DNA from: Lysinibacillus sp. BPa_S21
GTDB taxonomy: Bacteria; Bacillota; Bacilli; Bacillales_A; Planococcaceae
Reading direction: 5' to 3'
DNA: 64,000 bases
NCBI RefSeq assembly: GCF_023337795.1
Contig: NZ_JALIRS010000003.1
Span: forward strand, 310,001 to 374,000
A program made the translations under genes and the position numbers. Of the stretch, positions 54,028 to 63,717 are shown piece after piece (the first letter of the stretch is position 1; each line of letters begins with the position of its first letter). The notes beneath the pieces are model-generated. The model was not told the origin of the DNA, ran no database searches, and saw nothing but the letters and a program-made list of their open reading frames with translations.

Positions 54028-54639
54028 ATGAATGCAATGACTAGCCGTCAAAAAAAGGCATTAGAAACACGTGAAAAATTACTCAAAGTATCATTAGATT
54101 TATTTAATAAACATGGATTCGAGCATGTATCTGTTGAGCAAATTACGAAAGCATGTCAAGTATCAAAAGGAACGTTTTACACACATTTCCCATCCAAGTA
54201 CGATGTTATTTTAGAAAAATTTAAAGAGCTAGATAGTTTTTATGGCTCTGTGGAAAAAAATATTGATCGTACATTGCCGCCAAGTGAAAAAATTTTAATG
54301 CTCTATCAAGAACAAATGAAATATTTAACACATGTTGTTGGAAAAGATTTATTACGAACAGTGTATACTGCAGCGATGACGAATCAAGTAGAACAAGATC
54401 ATTACTTAATAAATCCGCAAAGATTGATTTTCCAAATGATCAACGCTTATATCGAAGAAGGTATTCAACTTGGAGAGTTTCGTCAAGATTTAGAAGTTGG
54501 TCAAATTCAAACAATTATTCAACGTTGTATGCGTGCAAATGTCTATGATTGGTTAATCCATAATGAAGATTTCGATTTGTCAGCAGAAATGGCGCAATTT
54601 ACAGCGGTGGTGTTAGATGGACTGAAAGTAAAAAAATAA
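54028..54639 (+). CDS. TetR-family regulator of the hydroxyacid operon
   Basis: A 203-residue repressor-type protein. The HTH lies at about 27-60 (EHVSVEQITKACQVSKGTFY then THFPSKYDVI). I chose the ATG at 54028, with AAAGGA 9 bases upstream; the longer frame from 53893 would include the operators. Divergent from mmsB, it most likely represses the catabolic genes until an acyl-CoA or hydroxyacid is present (inference). Confidence 0.88.
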   Translation: MNAMTSRQKKALETREKLLKVSLDLFNKHGFEHVSVEQITKACQVSKGTFYTHFPSKYDVILEKFKELDSFYGSVEKNIDRTLPPSEKILMLYQEQMKYLTHVVGKDLLRTVYTAAMTNQVEQDHYLINPQRLIFQMINAYIEEGIQLGEFRQDLEVGQIQTIIQRCMRANVYDWLIHNEDFDLSAEMAQFTAVVLDGLKVKK

Positions 54640-54660
54640 ATAACTAATTTTAGAAGGGTT

Positions 54661-54925
54661 TGCTCAGTTGGGAGCTGCATTCGCTCGGGTGTACTCCTTT
54701 TTTGATCCGCTTGCCCGGTAAAGTGATCAGGTTATGACCTTTTTTGATCGGCTTGCCCAGAAAAGTGATCAGCTAAAGCCCTTTTTTGATCCGCTTGCCC
54801 AGAAATGTGATCAGCTAAAGGCTTTTTCTGATCGGCTTGCCCGAAAAAGTAATCAGCTAAAGTCCTTTTTTGATCCGCTTGCCCGTGATCTGGTTATGTC
54901 CTTTCTTAATCAGGTTGTCTCTTCG
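54661..54925. repeat. 21-bp tandem array, family C, copy 2
   Basis: Units start at 54661, 54682, 54703, 54724, 54745, 54766, 54787, 54808, 54829, 54850, 54871, 54886 and 54907. All steps are 21 except one 15-base unit (54871). Two types alternate, TGATCCGCTTGCCC and TGATCAGCTAAAG, forming 42-bp dimers. It lies beyond the terminator of the GGDEF/EAL gene and past the end of the converging tetR gene. Confidence 0.92.
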
Positions 54926-54956
54926 TTGCGCTTAAATATCCTTCCTTCGCAAGCGC

Positions 54957-54998
54957 TAAAAAAATAGCACTTCATCCAATTTATGATGAAGTGCTACT
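54957..54998 (-). terminator. Terminator of the GGDEF/EAL gene
   Basis: TAGCACTTCATC and GATGAAGTGCTA around 8 bases; followed on minus by TTTTTTT. Confidence 0.93.
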
Positions 54999-55010
54999 TA
55001 TTAGTTTTCA

Positions 55011-57017
55011 TTAGCTAACAAAATATTTATTAACAATGGCTTCTACTGGTAATGGCTTGTTATATAAAAAGCCTTGACCTTTTTGGCATCGATGACGTTT
55101 TAGAAAATCAACCTGTGATGGTTCTTCGATCCCCTCAGCTATGACTTCTAATCCCAAATTATGGGACATCGAAATAATGGCCTTAATAATGGCTTCATTT
55201 TTATCATCTTTTGTAATGTCAGCTATAAACGATTGATCAATTTTGATAATGTCTATTGGATAACGCTTTAAATAGCTTAGAGATGAATAACCGGTTCCAA
55301 AATCATCCACTGAAACATAAACACCGAGTTGCTTCAATTCAGTTAAAATTGAAAATGTTTCATGGACATTGGTCATGGAGCTTTCGGTAATTTCCACCTC
55401 TAATAATTCAGGTTGCACATTATACTTTTTCAATGCTGCTTTTATTTTCCGAGCAAAGTTTTCTTTTCTAAATTGTTTTGGTGAAATATTGATGGCAATA
55501 CGTACTGGTCGATAGCCTTTCATCTGCCACTCTTTTTGATAGCGACATACTTCGTCAATGATCCAATCGCCGATTTCAATGATCAAGCCAGATGCCTCTG
55601 CAATCGGTATAAACTGCGCAGGAGACACAAAGCCAAATTTCCGATTATTCCATCGTAATAACGCCTCAAAGCTATTGATGCTGTTATTCGTTAAATCCAT
55701 TTGTGGCTGCAAATGAATACTTAGCTCATTAAATTCGATAGCACGACGTAAATGGGCTTCCATCAGCGCCTCATTTGGAAAAATTGTTGTCATATCTTCA
55801 CGATAATAACGGAAGTGTGAGCGCCCATGTTCTTTTACAGAAAATAAGGCTTTATCTGCTTTCCGTATCAGGGTTTCTAAATCCTTGCCATCTGCAGGAC
55901 TAAGTGAGATACCAATAGAAACGCTAATAAAATATTCTTGCCCATCTATCATGAATGGCTGTTTTAAGGCGTCTAAAATCGCATTGGCCGAATGTTCAAT
56001 TTTGTTGACAGTGGCATCTTTTAGAACAAATATAAATTCATCGCTATTAAAACGATAAAGCGAGCATTTGGAGGAACAGAGCTCGCGAAGTCTATGACTA
56101 AACATTCGCATAAGTTCATCACCCTTGCTTTCACCAAGGGATTCATTAAACTTTTTAAAGCGATCAATATCCACCAAAATAATAGCTGCTTGCTTATTAC
56201 GCTTTTTATCATTTAAATGCTGAAGCCAATGCTCCTTAAAAGCCTTGCGATTCCAAATGCCTGTTAATTCATCTATTAATGCTTGGTAATAAAAGGCTTC
56301 ATGATCATTTATAAATGAAGTGGCATCTTTCACAAATAAGTGTACACCTATAATTTCACCTTGAAAGTACGTTGGATGCGTTCTTAAATAGAAAGGCTCT
56401 TTACTAAGCAATTGGCGCTTAAACATACATTGGGGCATACTAAATGCCGAGCCCTCAATAGTTTTGGCAAATAATAATTTAAATTCGTTGATATACTTAC
56501 TCTCTAATAATGAAAAAATATTTTGCCCTATCAAGCTTTGATGTTCTTTTGACAATAGAGAAGTGGCAACAACGTTTTGGTGAATAATTCGACCTTGTAA
56601 ATCAGTTGTTAATACCGGACTTACGTGCTGTTCCACAAATTGCAAATGTGGTTCTACTTCATTCTGTTTCTCACGTAGGATAATTGCTACAACTGATTTT
56701 TCTAAGGGCTGTACACGAACTACAAATGTTTTTACTTTGTGGCCCGTATATTCCTTTAGTTCAAGGTCTGTATTTAATTCTTGTTGTACTATATTCGATA
56801 ATTGCAGCCAGCATTGCTCCGTAAAAAATTGTTCTGCGTTGGTGGCTTTCACATCTTGTAGCTTAATAAATGACGGTAGCTTTTCGTTAAAATTAACGAC
56901 TTCAAACGACGTTTTTGTATCATCTTTTCTCAAACATACGACTGCATCAAACGGATTAAGTTGCATGAATTGATGATAGTCTGCAAATTGCGCTACACTT
57001 TCTTTATATTTTTCCAT
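55011..57017 (-). CDS. PAS / degenerate GGDEF / EAL protein, likely c-di-GMP phosphodiesterase
   Basis: A 668-residue signalling protein without clear membrane segments. It has PAS-like sensor regions (about 15-115 and 130-240), a GGDEF domain (about 245-405) and an EAL domain (about 412-660). The GGDEF signature reads NSDEF (about 324-328), so cyclase activity is unlikely, and the domain may only bind GTP. EAL motifs are intact: EALLRW, NISPKQF, VDDFGTGYSSL, KIDQSF, AEGIE. It probably hydrolyses c-di-GMP. ATG at 57017 with GAGGG is preferred over a GTG 4 codons earlier. Confidence 0.9.
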   Translation of the reverse strand: MEKYKESVAQFADYHQFMQLNPFDAVVCLRKDDTKTSFEVVNFNEKLPSFIKLQDVKATNAEQFFTEQCWLQLSNIVQQELNTDLELKEYTGHKVKTFVVRVQPLEKSVVAIILREKQNEVEPHLQFVEQHVSPVLTTDLQGRIIHQNVVATSLLSKEHQSLIGQNIFSLLESKYINEFKLLFAKTIEGSAFSMPQCMFKRQLLSKEPFYLRTHPTYFQGEIIGVHLFVKDATSFINDHEAFYYQALIDELTGIWNRKAFKEHWLQHLNDKKRNKQAAIILVDIDRFKKFNESLGESKGDELMRMFSHRLRELCSSKCSLYRFNSDEFIFVLKDATVNKIEHSANAILDALKQPFMIDGQEYFISVSIGISLSPADGKDLETLIRKADKALFSVKEHGRSHFRYYREDMTTIFPNEALMEAHLRRAIEFNELSIHLQPQMDLTNNSINSFEALLRWNNRKFGFVSPAQFIPIAEASGLIIEIGDWIIDEVCRYQKEWQMKGYRPVRIAINISPKQFRKENFARKIKAALKKYNVQPELLEVEITESSMTNVHETFSILTELKQLGVYVSVDDFGTGYSSLSYLKRYPIDIIKIDQSFIADITKDDKNEAIIKAIISMSHNLGLEVIAEGIEEPSQVDFLKRHRCQKGQGFLYNKPLPVEAIVNKYFVS

Positions 57018-57046
57018 TATATCCCTCACTAAGTAGCGTGTTTGCT

Positions 57047-59209
57047 TTATTCTTCGTCTAGCGTAGGTTTTAGTGCATCTTTCAGGAAAATTTCCTGACT
57101 ATTAATTGGATCTTCACTACGATCAAACTCTTTGTAATGATATTTTCCATTGGAATCTTGAATACGAGCTTTTGCCTTATCCTCAAGTTGTGTATTCATG
57201 ATGTTAATAATACGAGCTTTTGCTTCGCTTGCATATACAGGAAATAAAATTTCTACACGTTTAATCATATTACGAGTCATCATATCTGCAGAAGATAAGT
57301 AGACCTTATTTTCACCATTATGATGGAACCAATAAATACGAGAATGCTCAAGGAAACGACCAACAATACTCGTTACAGTTATGTTTTCACTAATTCCAGG
57401 GATACCTGGTCTAATACAACAAATACCACGAATGATAAGTTCTACTTTCACACCTGCAATAGACGCCTCATATAGCTTCATCATTAAGTCTTTGTCCGTC
57501 AGTGAATTCATTTTAGCTCGAATAAAACCATTGCCATGCTTCTTATGGCAAGCAATTTCCTCATCCATTAACCTAATAAATTCATCTCGAATATCAAATG
57601 GCGCAACGACTAAATGATTAAAAGTTGGCTTTTCTGTATAACCGCTTAAATAATTAAAGAAGTTAGTAGCATCAATACCAAATTCTTTATCAGTAGTTAT
57701 TATACCCATGTCTGTATAAATTTTTGCAGTCGCATCATTATAATTTCCAGTTCCAAGATGAACAAAGCGCTCAATTTTGCCATTTCGTCGGCTTACAACA
57801 AGCGTTATTTTTGAGTGTGTTTTTAAATTATTCATCCCGTAAATAACGAGGCAACCAGCTTGCTCAAGTTGTTTTGCCCAATGAACATTATTTTCTTCAT
57901 CAAAACGTGCTTTCAGCTCAACTAAAACGGTTACCTGTTTACCATTTTCCGCTGCAAACTTTAATGCTTGAATAATAGGTGAATTACCGCTAACACGATA
58001 TAATGTTTGTTTGATCGCTAAAACGTTCGGATTGACTGCCGCTTCTGAGATAAAGTCTACGATAGGTGCAAACGACTCATATGGGTGATGGAAAAAAATA
58101 TCTTGTTGTAGCGCTTTTTCAAAAATATTTTCATCCGATTGTAAATCTAACGGCGGCTGGGGAATAAAGCTTTCATATTCTAAATGTTCTCGACCAACAG
58201 ATATGCCTTTTACAAACGAGAACATAAAAGTTAAATCTAGAGGTCCATCTATATGAAAGACATCTGTTTCTTCAATTTCAAATTCATCTAGTAAGTATGT
58301 AAGAACTTCCTCGCTCATCTCACCCTCACGAACTTCTAGTCGACTGCCTACACCCCATTTACGTTTTTTCAGCTCTTTTTCGATTTCTACAAGTAAATCT
58401 CTTGCACCTTCCTCATGAATCGTTAAATCAGCATTACGTGTCAAACGGAAAGCCTGCGCTGATTTGACACTGTAACCATAAAAGAGCTTTTCGATATGTG
58501 CTACAATCACGTCTTCTAATAAAACAATAACTGTCTCTCCGGCTGCTGATGGTACTTTAATATAACGATCTAAGACAGATGGAACTTGTACAATCGCAAC
58601 TTTTTCACGATTCTCTAAGTCTGCTTCATCATGCTCTAATAAAACAAGTAAATTTAATGTCTTACCAAGCAAAGTTGGGAAAGGACGATACGCATCGACA
58701 GCTACAGGTGTTAAAACAGGGAAGATAGTTTCTGCAAACATTTCATTGACGAATGCCTTCTGTGTACTATTCAAGTCTTTCATGTCTGCGATATGTACAT
58801 TATGTTGTGGTAACAGATCATATATTAAATGTCTGTAAACTTCTGTTTGTCGGCGCACTAATGCCTGAGTTCGCTCAGCAATTTTGGCTAATTGCTCTTT
58901 TGGTGTTAAGCCCGACTTATTTTCAGGCTTATGGAAACCTGCACGTACTTGATCTTGTAGACCCGCAACACGCACCATAAAAAATTCATCTAAATTCGAA
59001 CTAAATATTGCTAAAAATTTCAATCGTTCTAGCAGAGGATTATTGACATCCTCTGCCTCCTCTAAAACTCGTTCATTGAAGGCTAACCAACTTAATTCAC
59101 GATTATTATAGTATTGCGGCTTAGCGATCTCCTCTAATAATCGACCATGCTTTTCTGTTAAATCCTCTTCCATTAACTGATTATTCGTAAGTTCAGTTGT
59201 CATAGTCAT
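57047..59209 (-). CDS. ppk: Polyphosphate kinase 1
   Basis: Reversibly polymerises the gamma-phosphate of ATP into polyphosphate. It has 720 residues with the four-domain PPK1 order: N domain from YNNRELSWLAFNERVLEEA, head domain, and two phospholipase-D-like catalytic domains. NLKTHSKITLVV carries the phosphorylated histidine, and FLEHSRIYWFHHN carries the second conserved histidine. It overlaps the end of ppx by 17 bases. Confidence 0.95.
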   Translation of the reverse strand: MTMTTELTNNQLMEEDLTEKHGRLLEEIAKPQYYNNRELSWLAFNERVLEEAEDVNNPLLERLKFLAIFSSNLDEFFMVRVAGLQDQVRAGFHKPENKSGLTPKEQLAKIAERTQALVRRQTEVYRHLIYDLLPQHNVHIADMKDLNSTQKAFVNEMFAETIFPVLTPVAVDAYRPFPTLLGKTLNLLVLLEHDEADLENREKVAIVQVPSVLDRYIKVPSAAGETVIVLLEDVIVAHIEKLFYGYSVKSAQAFRLTRNADLTIHEEGARDLLVEIEKELKKRKWGVGSRLEVREGEMSEEVLTYLLDEFEIEETDVFHIDGPLDLTFMFSFVKGISVGREHLEYESFIPQPPLDLQSDENIFEKALQQDIFFHHPYESFAPIVDFISEAAVNPNVLAIKQTLYRVSGNSPIIQALKFAAENGKQVTVLVELKARFDEENNVHWAKQLEQAGCLVIYGMNNLKTHSKITLVVSRRNGKIERFVHLGTGNYNDATAKIYTDMGIITTDKEFGIDATNFFNYLSGYTEKPTFNHLVVAPFDIRDEFIRLMDEEIACHKKHGNGFIRAKMNSLTDKDLMMKLYEASIAGVKVELIIRGICCIRPGIPGISENITVTSIVGRFLEHSRIYWFHHNGENKVYLSSADMMTRNMIKRVEILFPVYASEAKARIINIMNTQLEDKAKARIQDSNGKYHYKEFDRSEDPINSQEIFLKDALKPTLDEE

Positions 59210-60746
59210 TCAACCCTTCCTCAATAAAGTTTATTTTTATAGGTATTTTTAGTGCACGTTCTAGATGTTTTTTATGTCGGTTTGCTTGATATTTTTCAGC
59301 AGCCGCATTGTGTTTTACATAGATGTTAAGCTGAACGTAGTCCTCTTTCGTTTGCATCTTAATGGCACGTACAATCTTTCTTTTAGATACATTTAACGCA
59401 TAGACAAATTTTAAAAAGGCGCCAAATTCTCGTATTTTACGATACTCCTCACGACTCAACCATTCTGTAAACGGAGCAGCGAATCGCTGATAATAATCTT
59501 TATTTTTATACGATGCTAAAAGTGCTAATTTCACACGCTCCTTATGATTTAACCCATCGATCGATTGGTTCGCAATTAAATAAAAGGTATGTTGGCTCGC
59601 TGAACTTAGCTCAATATATTCCCCTATATTAAAAACCTTCGCTCCTCTCTCTAATAATTCCCAATCTTTTGGATTATGCTGTAAATAACCAGAATGACAA
59701 CATTCGCGGTACAATTGATTCGTTAGATCCATCAAATAGTCCATTTCTTTTTCAGTTCGACCATACTGAAGAGCCAATCTTTTGGCATTCACCTCAAACA
59801 CATTGTCTTTATCAAACGCCGTTTTATCTGTTTGCAAAATACGCTGTATAATGAGTCCTTCTCGCAAACCCTTCTTCGTGATCTGAAACAAATTACTACC
59901 GACAACCTCCATTAACACATTGAATACTTCTAGTGCAGGGACGATGATGTCCGCACGATCTGCTGAGAGCCCATCTAACTGTTTCAAATCATTAAAGCTT
60001 AAATTACCTAAAAATGCACTAAGCTCCACTAAATTTTCCTTAGTCATTTCGTAGCCATGTACACTTGCGATTGGATAGACATGTTTTTGCTGATGAATTT
60101 GGGCAATATTTCGGGCACTACCACCAATCGCGATAATCGGTAAACCGATACCCTGTATCCATGGAAGTGATTTAAACTGTTCTTTAACAAATGCAATGAG
60201 TTCCTTTTTTTCACTACCATTCATAATCTCGCCCTTTACAAAACGTTGCTTTAAAGAAACTGTGCCAAAAGGAAAACTATAGGATTTCTGAAGTTCTTTA
60301 TTTTCAAAAAGCGTTATTTCAGTACTACCGCCACCGATATCGATTGTTACAGCGGACTTCGTGGCTATTGAATGCGTTACAGCAACAAAGCCGTAATAGG
60401 CCTCTTCTTCTTCAGATAAAAGCTCTAATTGAATACCTGTCCGTTCTTTCATTAAGGCTATAATTTTATCTCTATTTGTTGCCTGACGTATTGCAGCTGT
60501 TGCAGCAGCTTTAACATCAGTCACTTCAAAATCATCAAGAATTGCTTTAAAAGTCAATAATGTTTCAGTTAATACTTTTATACCTTCTTCAGACATTTCA
60601 CCAGAGGGCTGTAAATATGTACGTAAACGTGCAACCGTTTTAATATTCCCAATCTCACGAAGTCCCTCTTCTTTATCGTATTGATACAATACTAATCGAA
60701 TGGTATTTGAGCCAATGTCGATGATAGCCGTTTTTAATTCATTCAT
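59193..60746 (-). CDS. ppx: Exopolyphosphatase (Ppx/GppA family)
   Basis: Removes terminal phosphates from polyphosphate, and in some members hydrolyses pppGpp. It has 517 residues: actin-like ATPase fold with AIIDIGSNTIRLVLYQY, LSEEEEAYYGF, IDIGGGSTEI and a C-terminal HD-like domain. First gene of a ppx-ppk operon, so synthesis and breakdown of polyphosphate are made together. AAGGAAG precedes the ATG. The 60747-60911 stretch upstream shows nothing else supported. Confidence 0.93.
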   Translation of the reverse strand: MNELKTAIIDIGSNTIRLVLYQYDKEEGLREIGNIKTVARLRTYLQPSGEMSEEGIKVLTETLLTFKAILDDFEVTDVKAAATAAIRQATNRDKIIALMKERTGIQLELLSEEEEAYYGFVAVTHSIATKSAVTIDIGGGSTEITLFENKELQKSYSFPFGTVSLKQRFVKGEIMNGSEKKELIAFVKEQFKSLPWIQGIGLPIIAIGGSARNIAQIHQQKHVYPIASVHGYEMTKENLVELSAFLGNLSFNDLKQLDGLSADRADIIVPALEVFNVLMEVVGSNLFQITKKGLREGLIIQRILQTDKTAFDKDNVFEVNAKRLALQYGRTEKEMDYLMDLTNQLYRECCHSGYLQHNPKDWELLERGAKVFNIGEYIELSSASQHTFYLIANQSIDGLNHKERVKLALLASYKNKDYYQRFAAPFTEWLSREEYRKIREFGAFLKFVYALNVSKRKIVRAIKMQTKEDYVQLNIYVKHNAAAEKYQANRHKKHLERALKIPIKINFIEEGLNDYDN

Positions 60747-60911
60747 ATAATCACTTCCTTAGCGCGTACATATATACTATTTGCTGTTCTACTGATCGGT
60801 TTGTAGGTACAAAACCCACTGGCTCTAAACTTGCCTGTTTTTAGGGTAGGCTGTATCAATACCCAAACAAAGACTCTTCATATGTTGTTCCTAGTAGCAT
60901 TTATCTATACA

Positions 60912-60950
60912 AAAAAGCCGAAGCCTACAAGCGGCATCCGACTTTCTTAA
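60912..60950 (-). terminator. Terminator of cheV
   Basis: On minus AGTCGG pairs with TCGGCT (two G-U pairs) around a GC-rich inner stem, then TTTTTT. Confidence 0.75.
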
Positions 60951-61017
60951 AATTATTAATATACTTTCAGGATACCCATTATTAATATTGTGAAGTACCT
61001 TGTTCAACCTCTTCATT

Positions 61018-61920
61018 TTATAAGATAAGTTGGTCTATTCGTAAAATAAGCTCCGCAATTTCTGGCTTACTTATTTGATCCTCTGCACCTACTTGGTCAC
61101 CTTTATGGCGAAGGTCATCTGTAATTAAGCTTGAGAAAATAATGACAGGAAGCTTTTGGAGGTCTGGATGCTCCTTTATTTTACGCGTTAAATGATGCCC
61201 ATCCATTTGTGGCATTTCGATGTCCGTCACAACTAATTGAATATGCTCGGATACATCGCTACCACTTTTAACAATGGATTCGAGGTATTCATAAGCATCA
61301 CGGCCGTTTTCAAAGAATTCAACATTCTCATAACCCGCTTCATTCATCGTATCGAATAAGAGCTTTCGTAGTAATGGTGAATCTTCAGCAATTAACACGC
61401 GTTTTTCAGAGCGTTCACGTTTACCGAGCTTTTTAACAGATTCTACACTAATACCTGAATCTGGATTTATATCTACCATAATTCTTTCGAAATCAAGCAA
61501 TAAAATCATCTCTTCATTTTGCTTAATAACACCAATTACTTGTGAAGTTCCTCCCTGATACATATCAGAAGGTTTCTCGATTTGATTCCATGAAATACGG
61601 TGAATCTGCGTTACATTATCAACATGGAATACTACGCGCTGCTTATTAAACTCAGCTACAATATATTTTTGCTGAGGACTACGCTCTACATTTTGAATAC
61701 CTAATACTCGAAGCATATCAACTACTGGTAAAACCTCACCTCGTAATTGAATAATCCCTTCTACATGCGGGTGCGCGTGTGGAATAAATGTTACTGGAAT
61801 CGGTTGAATAATTTCTTTTACTTTAATAACGTTAATACCAAATTTATTGTTCGCTACTTCAAATTCAACAATTTCTAGCTCATTTGTGCCACTTTCTAAT
61901 AATATACCTTTATGTTCCAA
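61018..61920 (-). CDS. cheV: Chemotaxis coupling protein CheV
   Basis: Couples chemoreceptors to CheA and tunes adaptation. It has 300 residues: an N-terminal CheW domain (about 14-150) and a C-terminal receiver domain (about 174-298) with acidic Asp180, phosphate acceptor Asp233 in VVTDIEMPQMDG and the conserved lysine in QISKPE. It starts at TTG with AAAGGAG about 10 bases upstream. It stands alone here with its own promoter and terminator; no other motility genes are in the window. Confidence 0.94.
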   Translation of the reverse strand: MEHKGILLESGTNELEIVEFEVANNKFGINVIKVKEIIQPIPVTFIPHAHPHVEGIIQLRGEVLPVVDMLRVLGIQNVERSPQQKYIVAEFNKQRVVFHVDNVTQIHRISWNQIEKPSDMYQGGTSQVIGVIKQNEEMILLLDFERIMVDINPDSGISVESVKKLGKRERSEKRVLIAEDSPLLRKLLFDTMNEAGYENVEFFENGRDAYEYLESIVKSGSDVSEHIQLVVTDIEMPQMDGHHLTRKIKEHPDLQKLPVIIFSSLITDDLRHKGDQVGAEDQISKPEIAELILRIDQLIL

Positions 61921-61962
61921 AGCAACCCCGCTCCTTTCTTTTAAACTTCTATTTATAATTCA

Positions 61963-61971
61963 ATTGTATCA
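61963..61971 (-). promoter_or_regulatory. Extended -10 of cheV
   Basis: On minus TGA-TACAAT, a TGn extended -10 about 45 bases before the cheV start; the -35 is weak. Confidence 0.45.
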
Positions 61972-62037
61972 TAGGCAATACATTTCTCCTACTTGCTTTT
62001 TTCCAATTTTATCATTGACATCGCTAATCATCCTAAC

Positions 62038-62211
62038 GCGGGATTGATTTCCGTTTCCAACTTAGAGCTTTCTTTGAGGCGTCCGAAGAGCTACTTGGAT
62101 CGAACGAATGCTGGTCACGAAGGCGCTATCACAGCACGTGATGCTTTCTTCTGCCTGCTCGCTCCACCCAAGAAGTCGCCTAGCATTCACGCACAAAACT
62201 TATTGAGGTGA
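62038..62211 (-). repeat. Interspersed element, copy 3 (shortened)
   Basis: About 170 bp, same orientation as copy 1: it starts GGGATTGATTTCCG, keeps GGTCACGAAGGCG and the inner stem ATCAC/GTGAT, and ends diverged near AGAAGTCGCC. It lacks the GCGAAAGCG-rich half. It lies between cheV and the UMF1-type gene. Confidence 0.75.
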
Positions 62212-62219
62212 CGAGCATC

Positions 62220-63548
62220 TTAACAATTATCATCTGCAACTTTTGAGCCATTAACTTTCAAATGCACTAATAGGCCTATTATCGTCATCACAATTAATGT
62301 CGATAAAGCAACTCGACTTGCTAGCGTTCCGTAATCCTTCATCCATAATGTAACCGTTCCATAGATTGCTGGCCCAATAATTGAAGATACTTTTCCCGAA
62401 AATGCAAATAAGCCAAAAAATTGACCTCGTTTTTCTTCTGGAGACAATTCAATGATGTACGTTCTAGATGTTACCCACATGGATCCCAGTGATACGCCAA
62501 ACATACTACCTGCAATCCAAAACATCCATTGCTCTGTAGAGAAGACAGCAAATGCTAAAGCAATAACCATTAATAACGCCACCAATGTAATCGCACGCTT
62601 GGCTCCAATCGCTTTTGTAATATAACCAAATGTAAAAGAACCGATAATCGTTGAAACAGTGGACACTAAATAAAGCACGATAAATTGACCCGATGTAAAG
62701 CCAACAATCGTTGTTGCATATACAGCCATCATGGCAATGGTTGTTGCAATTGCATCATTTAAAAAGAAATAAGCAATCATAAACGTAAAAATAGCCTTGT
62801 ATTGCTTCATGTCCTTAAAGGTTTGAACAATTTCTTTGTAGCCATCTAGAAATTTAATAGGCTTTCGCTGGGACGTTGGAATCGGTGTATCTTTATTAAT
62901 AAAAAATAATGGCAAAGAAAATAATAAATATAAAATTGCCGTTGGAATAAATGCTCGATGGAAATCACTGTTTCCTACATACAAATAAACAAGTAGTCCA
63001 AAAATTGTTCCCAGATAACCAATCGCCACCCCATAGCCAGAAATAAGAGGCATTTCCTCTTTTGTCCCTAAATCACTCATCATTGAATCGTAGAATACTA
63101 GACTTGAGTTAAAGAAAAATTTCGCAATGATAAAACTAGCTACAACTAAAAATAAGCTAAGTGGCACACCCGAATAATTTGTTGACGTCTGTAGATTCGC
63201 AAAAACACCCATCATAAAGGTGAAGAAGATGGAGATCGTTGCAAACCACACTATAAACCTCTTTTTATAGCCCGTATTATCAAGCCATACACCAAAAAGT
63301 GGTGAAAAAATGACAAGGAAAAAGCTAGCGATGGCATTCGCATAAGAAATAAACGTGCTTGCCACCTGCTGCATCACCTCATTCGTCCCTAAAACCTCAT
63401 CCATATAAAACGGGAAAAATATCGTATTAATATTTGAAGAAAATATTGTATTCGCAAAATCATAAAATGCCCACGACAAAATTGGCAACGATAAATAAAG
63501 AGCTAACTGACTCCGATGCTGCACATCTACTGTTGAATTCCGCTTCAT
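62220..63548 (-). CDS. UMF1-type MFS transporter (Atg22-like)
   Basis: A 442-residue membrane protein with about 12 segments. The start LSLPILSWAFYDFANTIFSS is the hallmark of the UMF1/vacuole-effluxer Atg22-like group, and B. subtilis YxiO is a relative. Substrates in bacteria are unknown; yeast Atg22 exports amino acids. ATG at 63548 has GGAGG 8 bases upstream and is preferred to the GTG at 63557 that overlaps the ribosome site. The rest of the right flank up to 63667 shows nothing. Confidence 0.85.
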   Translation of the reverse strand: MKRNSTVDVQHRSQLALYLSLPILSWAFYDFANTIFSSNINTIFFPFYMDEVLGTNEVMQQVASTFISYANAIASFFLVIFSPLFGVWLDNTGYKKRFIVWFATISIFFTFMMGVFANLQTSTNYSGVPLSLFLVVASFIIAKFFFNSSLVFYDSMMSDLGTKEEMPLISGYGVAIGYLGTIFGLLVYLYVGNSDFHRAFIPTAILYLLFSLPLFFINKDTPIPTSQRKPIKFLDGYKEIVQTFKDMKQYKAIFTFMIAYFFLNDAIATTIAMMAVYATTIVGFTSGQFIVLYLVSTVSTIIGSFTFGYITKAIGAKRAITLVALLMVIALAFAVFSTEQWMFWIAGSMFGVSLGSMWVTSRTYIIELSPEEKRGQFFGLFAFSGKVSSIIGPAIYGTVTLWMKDYGTLASRVALSTLIVMTIIGLLVHLKVNGSKVADDNC

Positions 63549-63666
63549 AAAACCCACCTCCCATTCTCTATACTATTAAATAAATTCCCCCATGTAATAA
63601 AAAATACCTTTTATTTGAAGAAAATTAACACTATTTACAACATACATTCAGTTTCATTTACCATAA

Positions 63667-63701
63667 TAAAAAAATATCCAAGCCCCCTCGCTTGGATATT
63701 C
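63667..63701 (-). terminator. Terminator of the gene remnant
   Basis: AATATCCAAGC and GCTTGGATATT around a 6-base C-rich loop; followed on minus by TTTTTTT. Confidence 0.88.
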
Positions 63702-63717
63702 TTATGTTATTGAAAAA

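Noticed and set aside
54734-54967. 77-residue frame with FFDRLAQKSDQLK-type repeats
   Set aside because: It lies wholly in the family C array, has no ribosome site, and the one 15-base unit shows the array is not conserved as codons.
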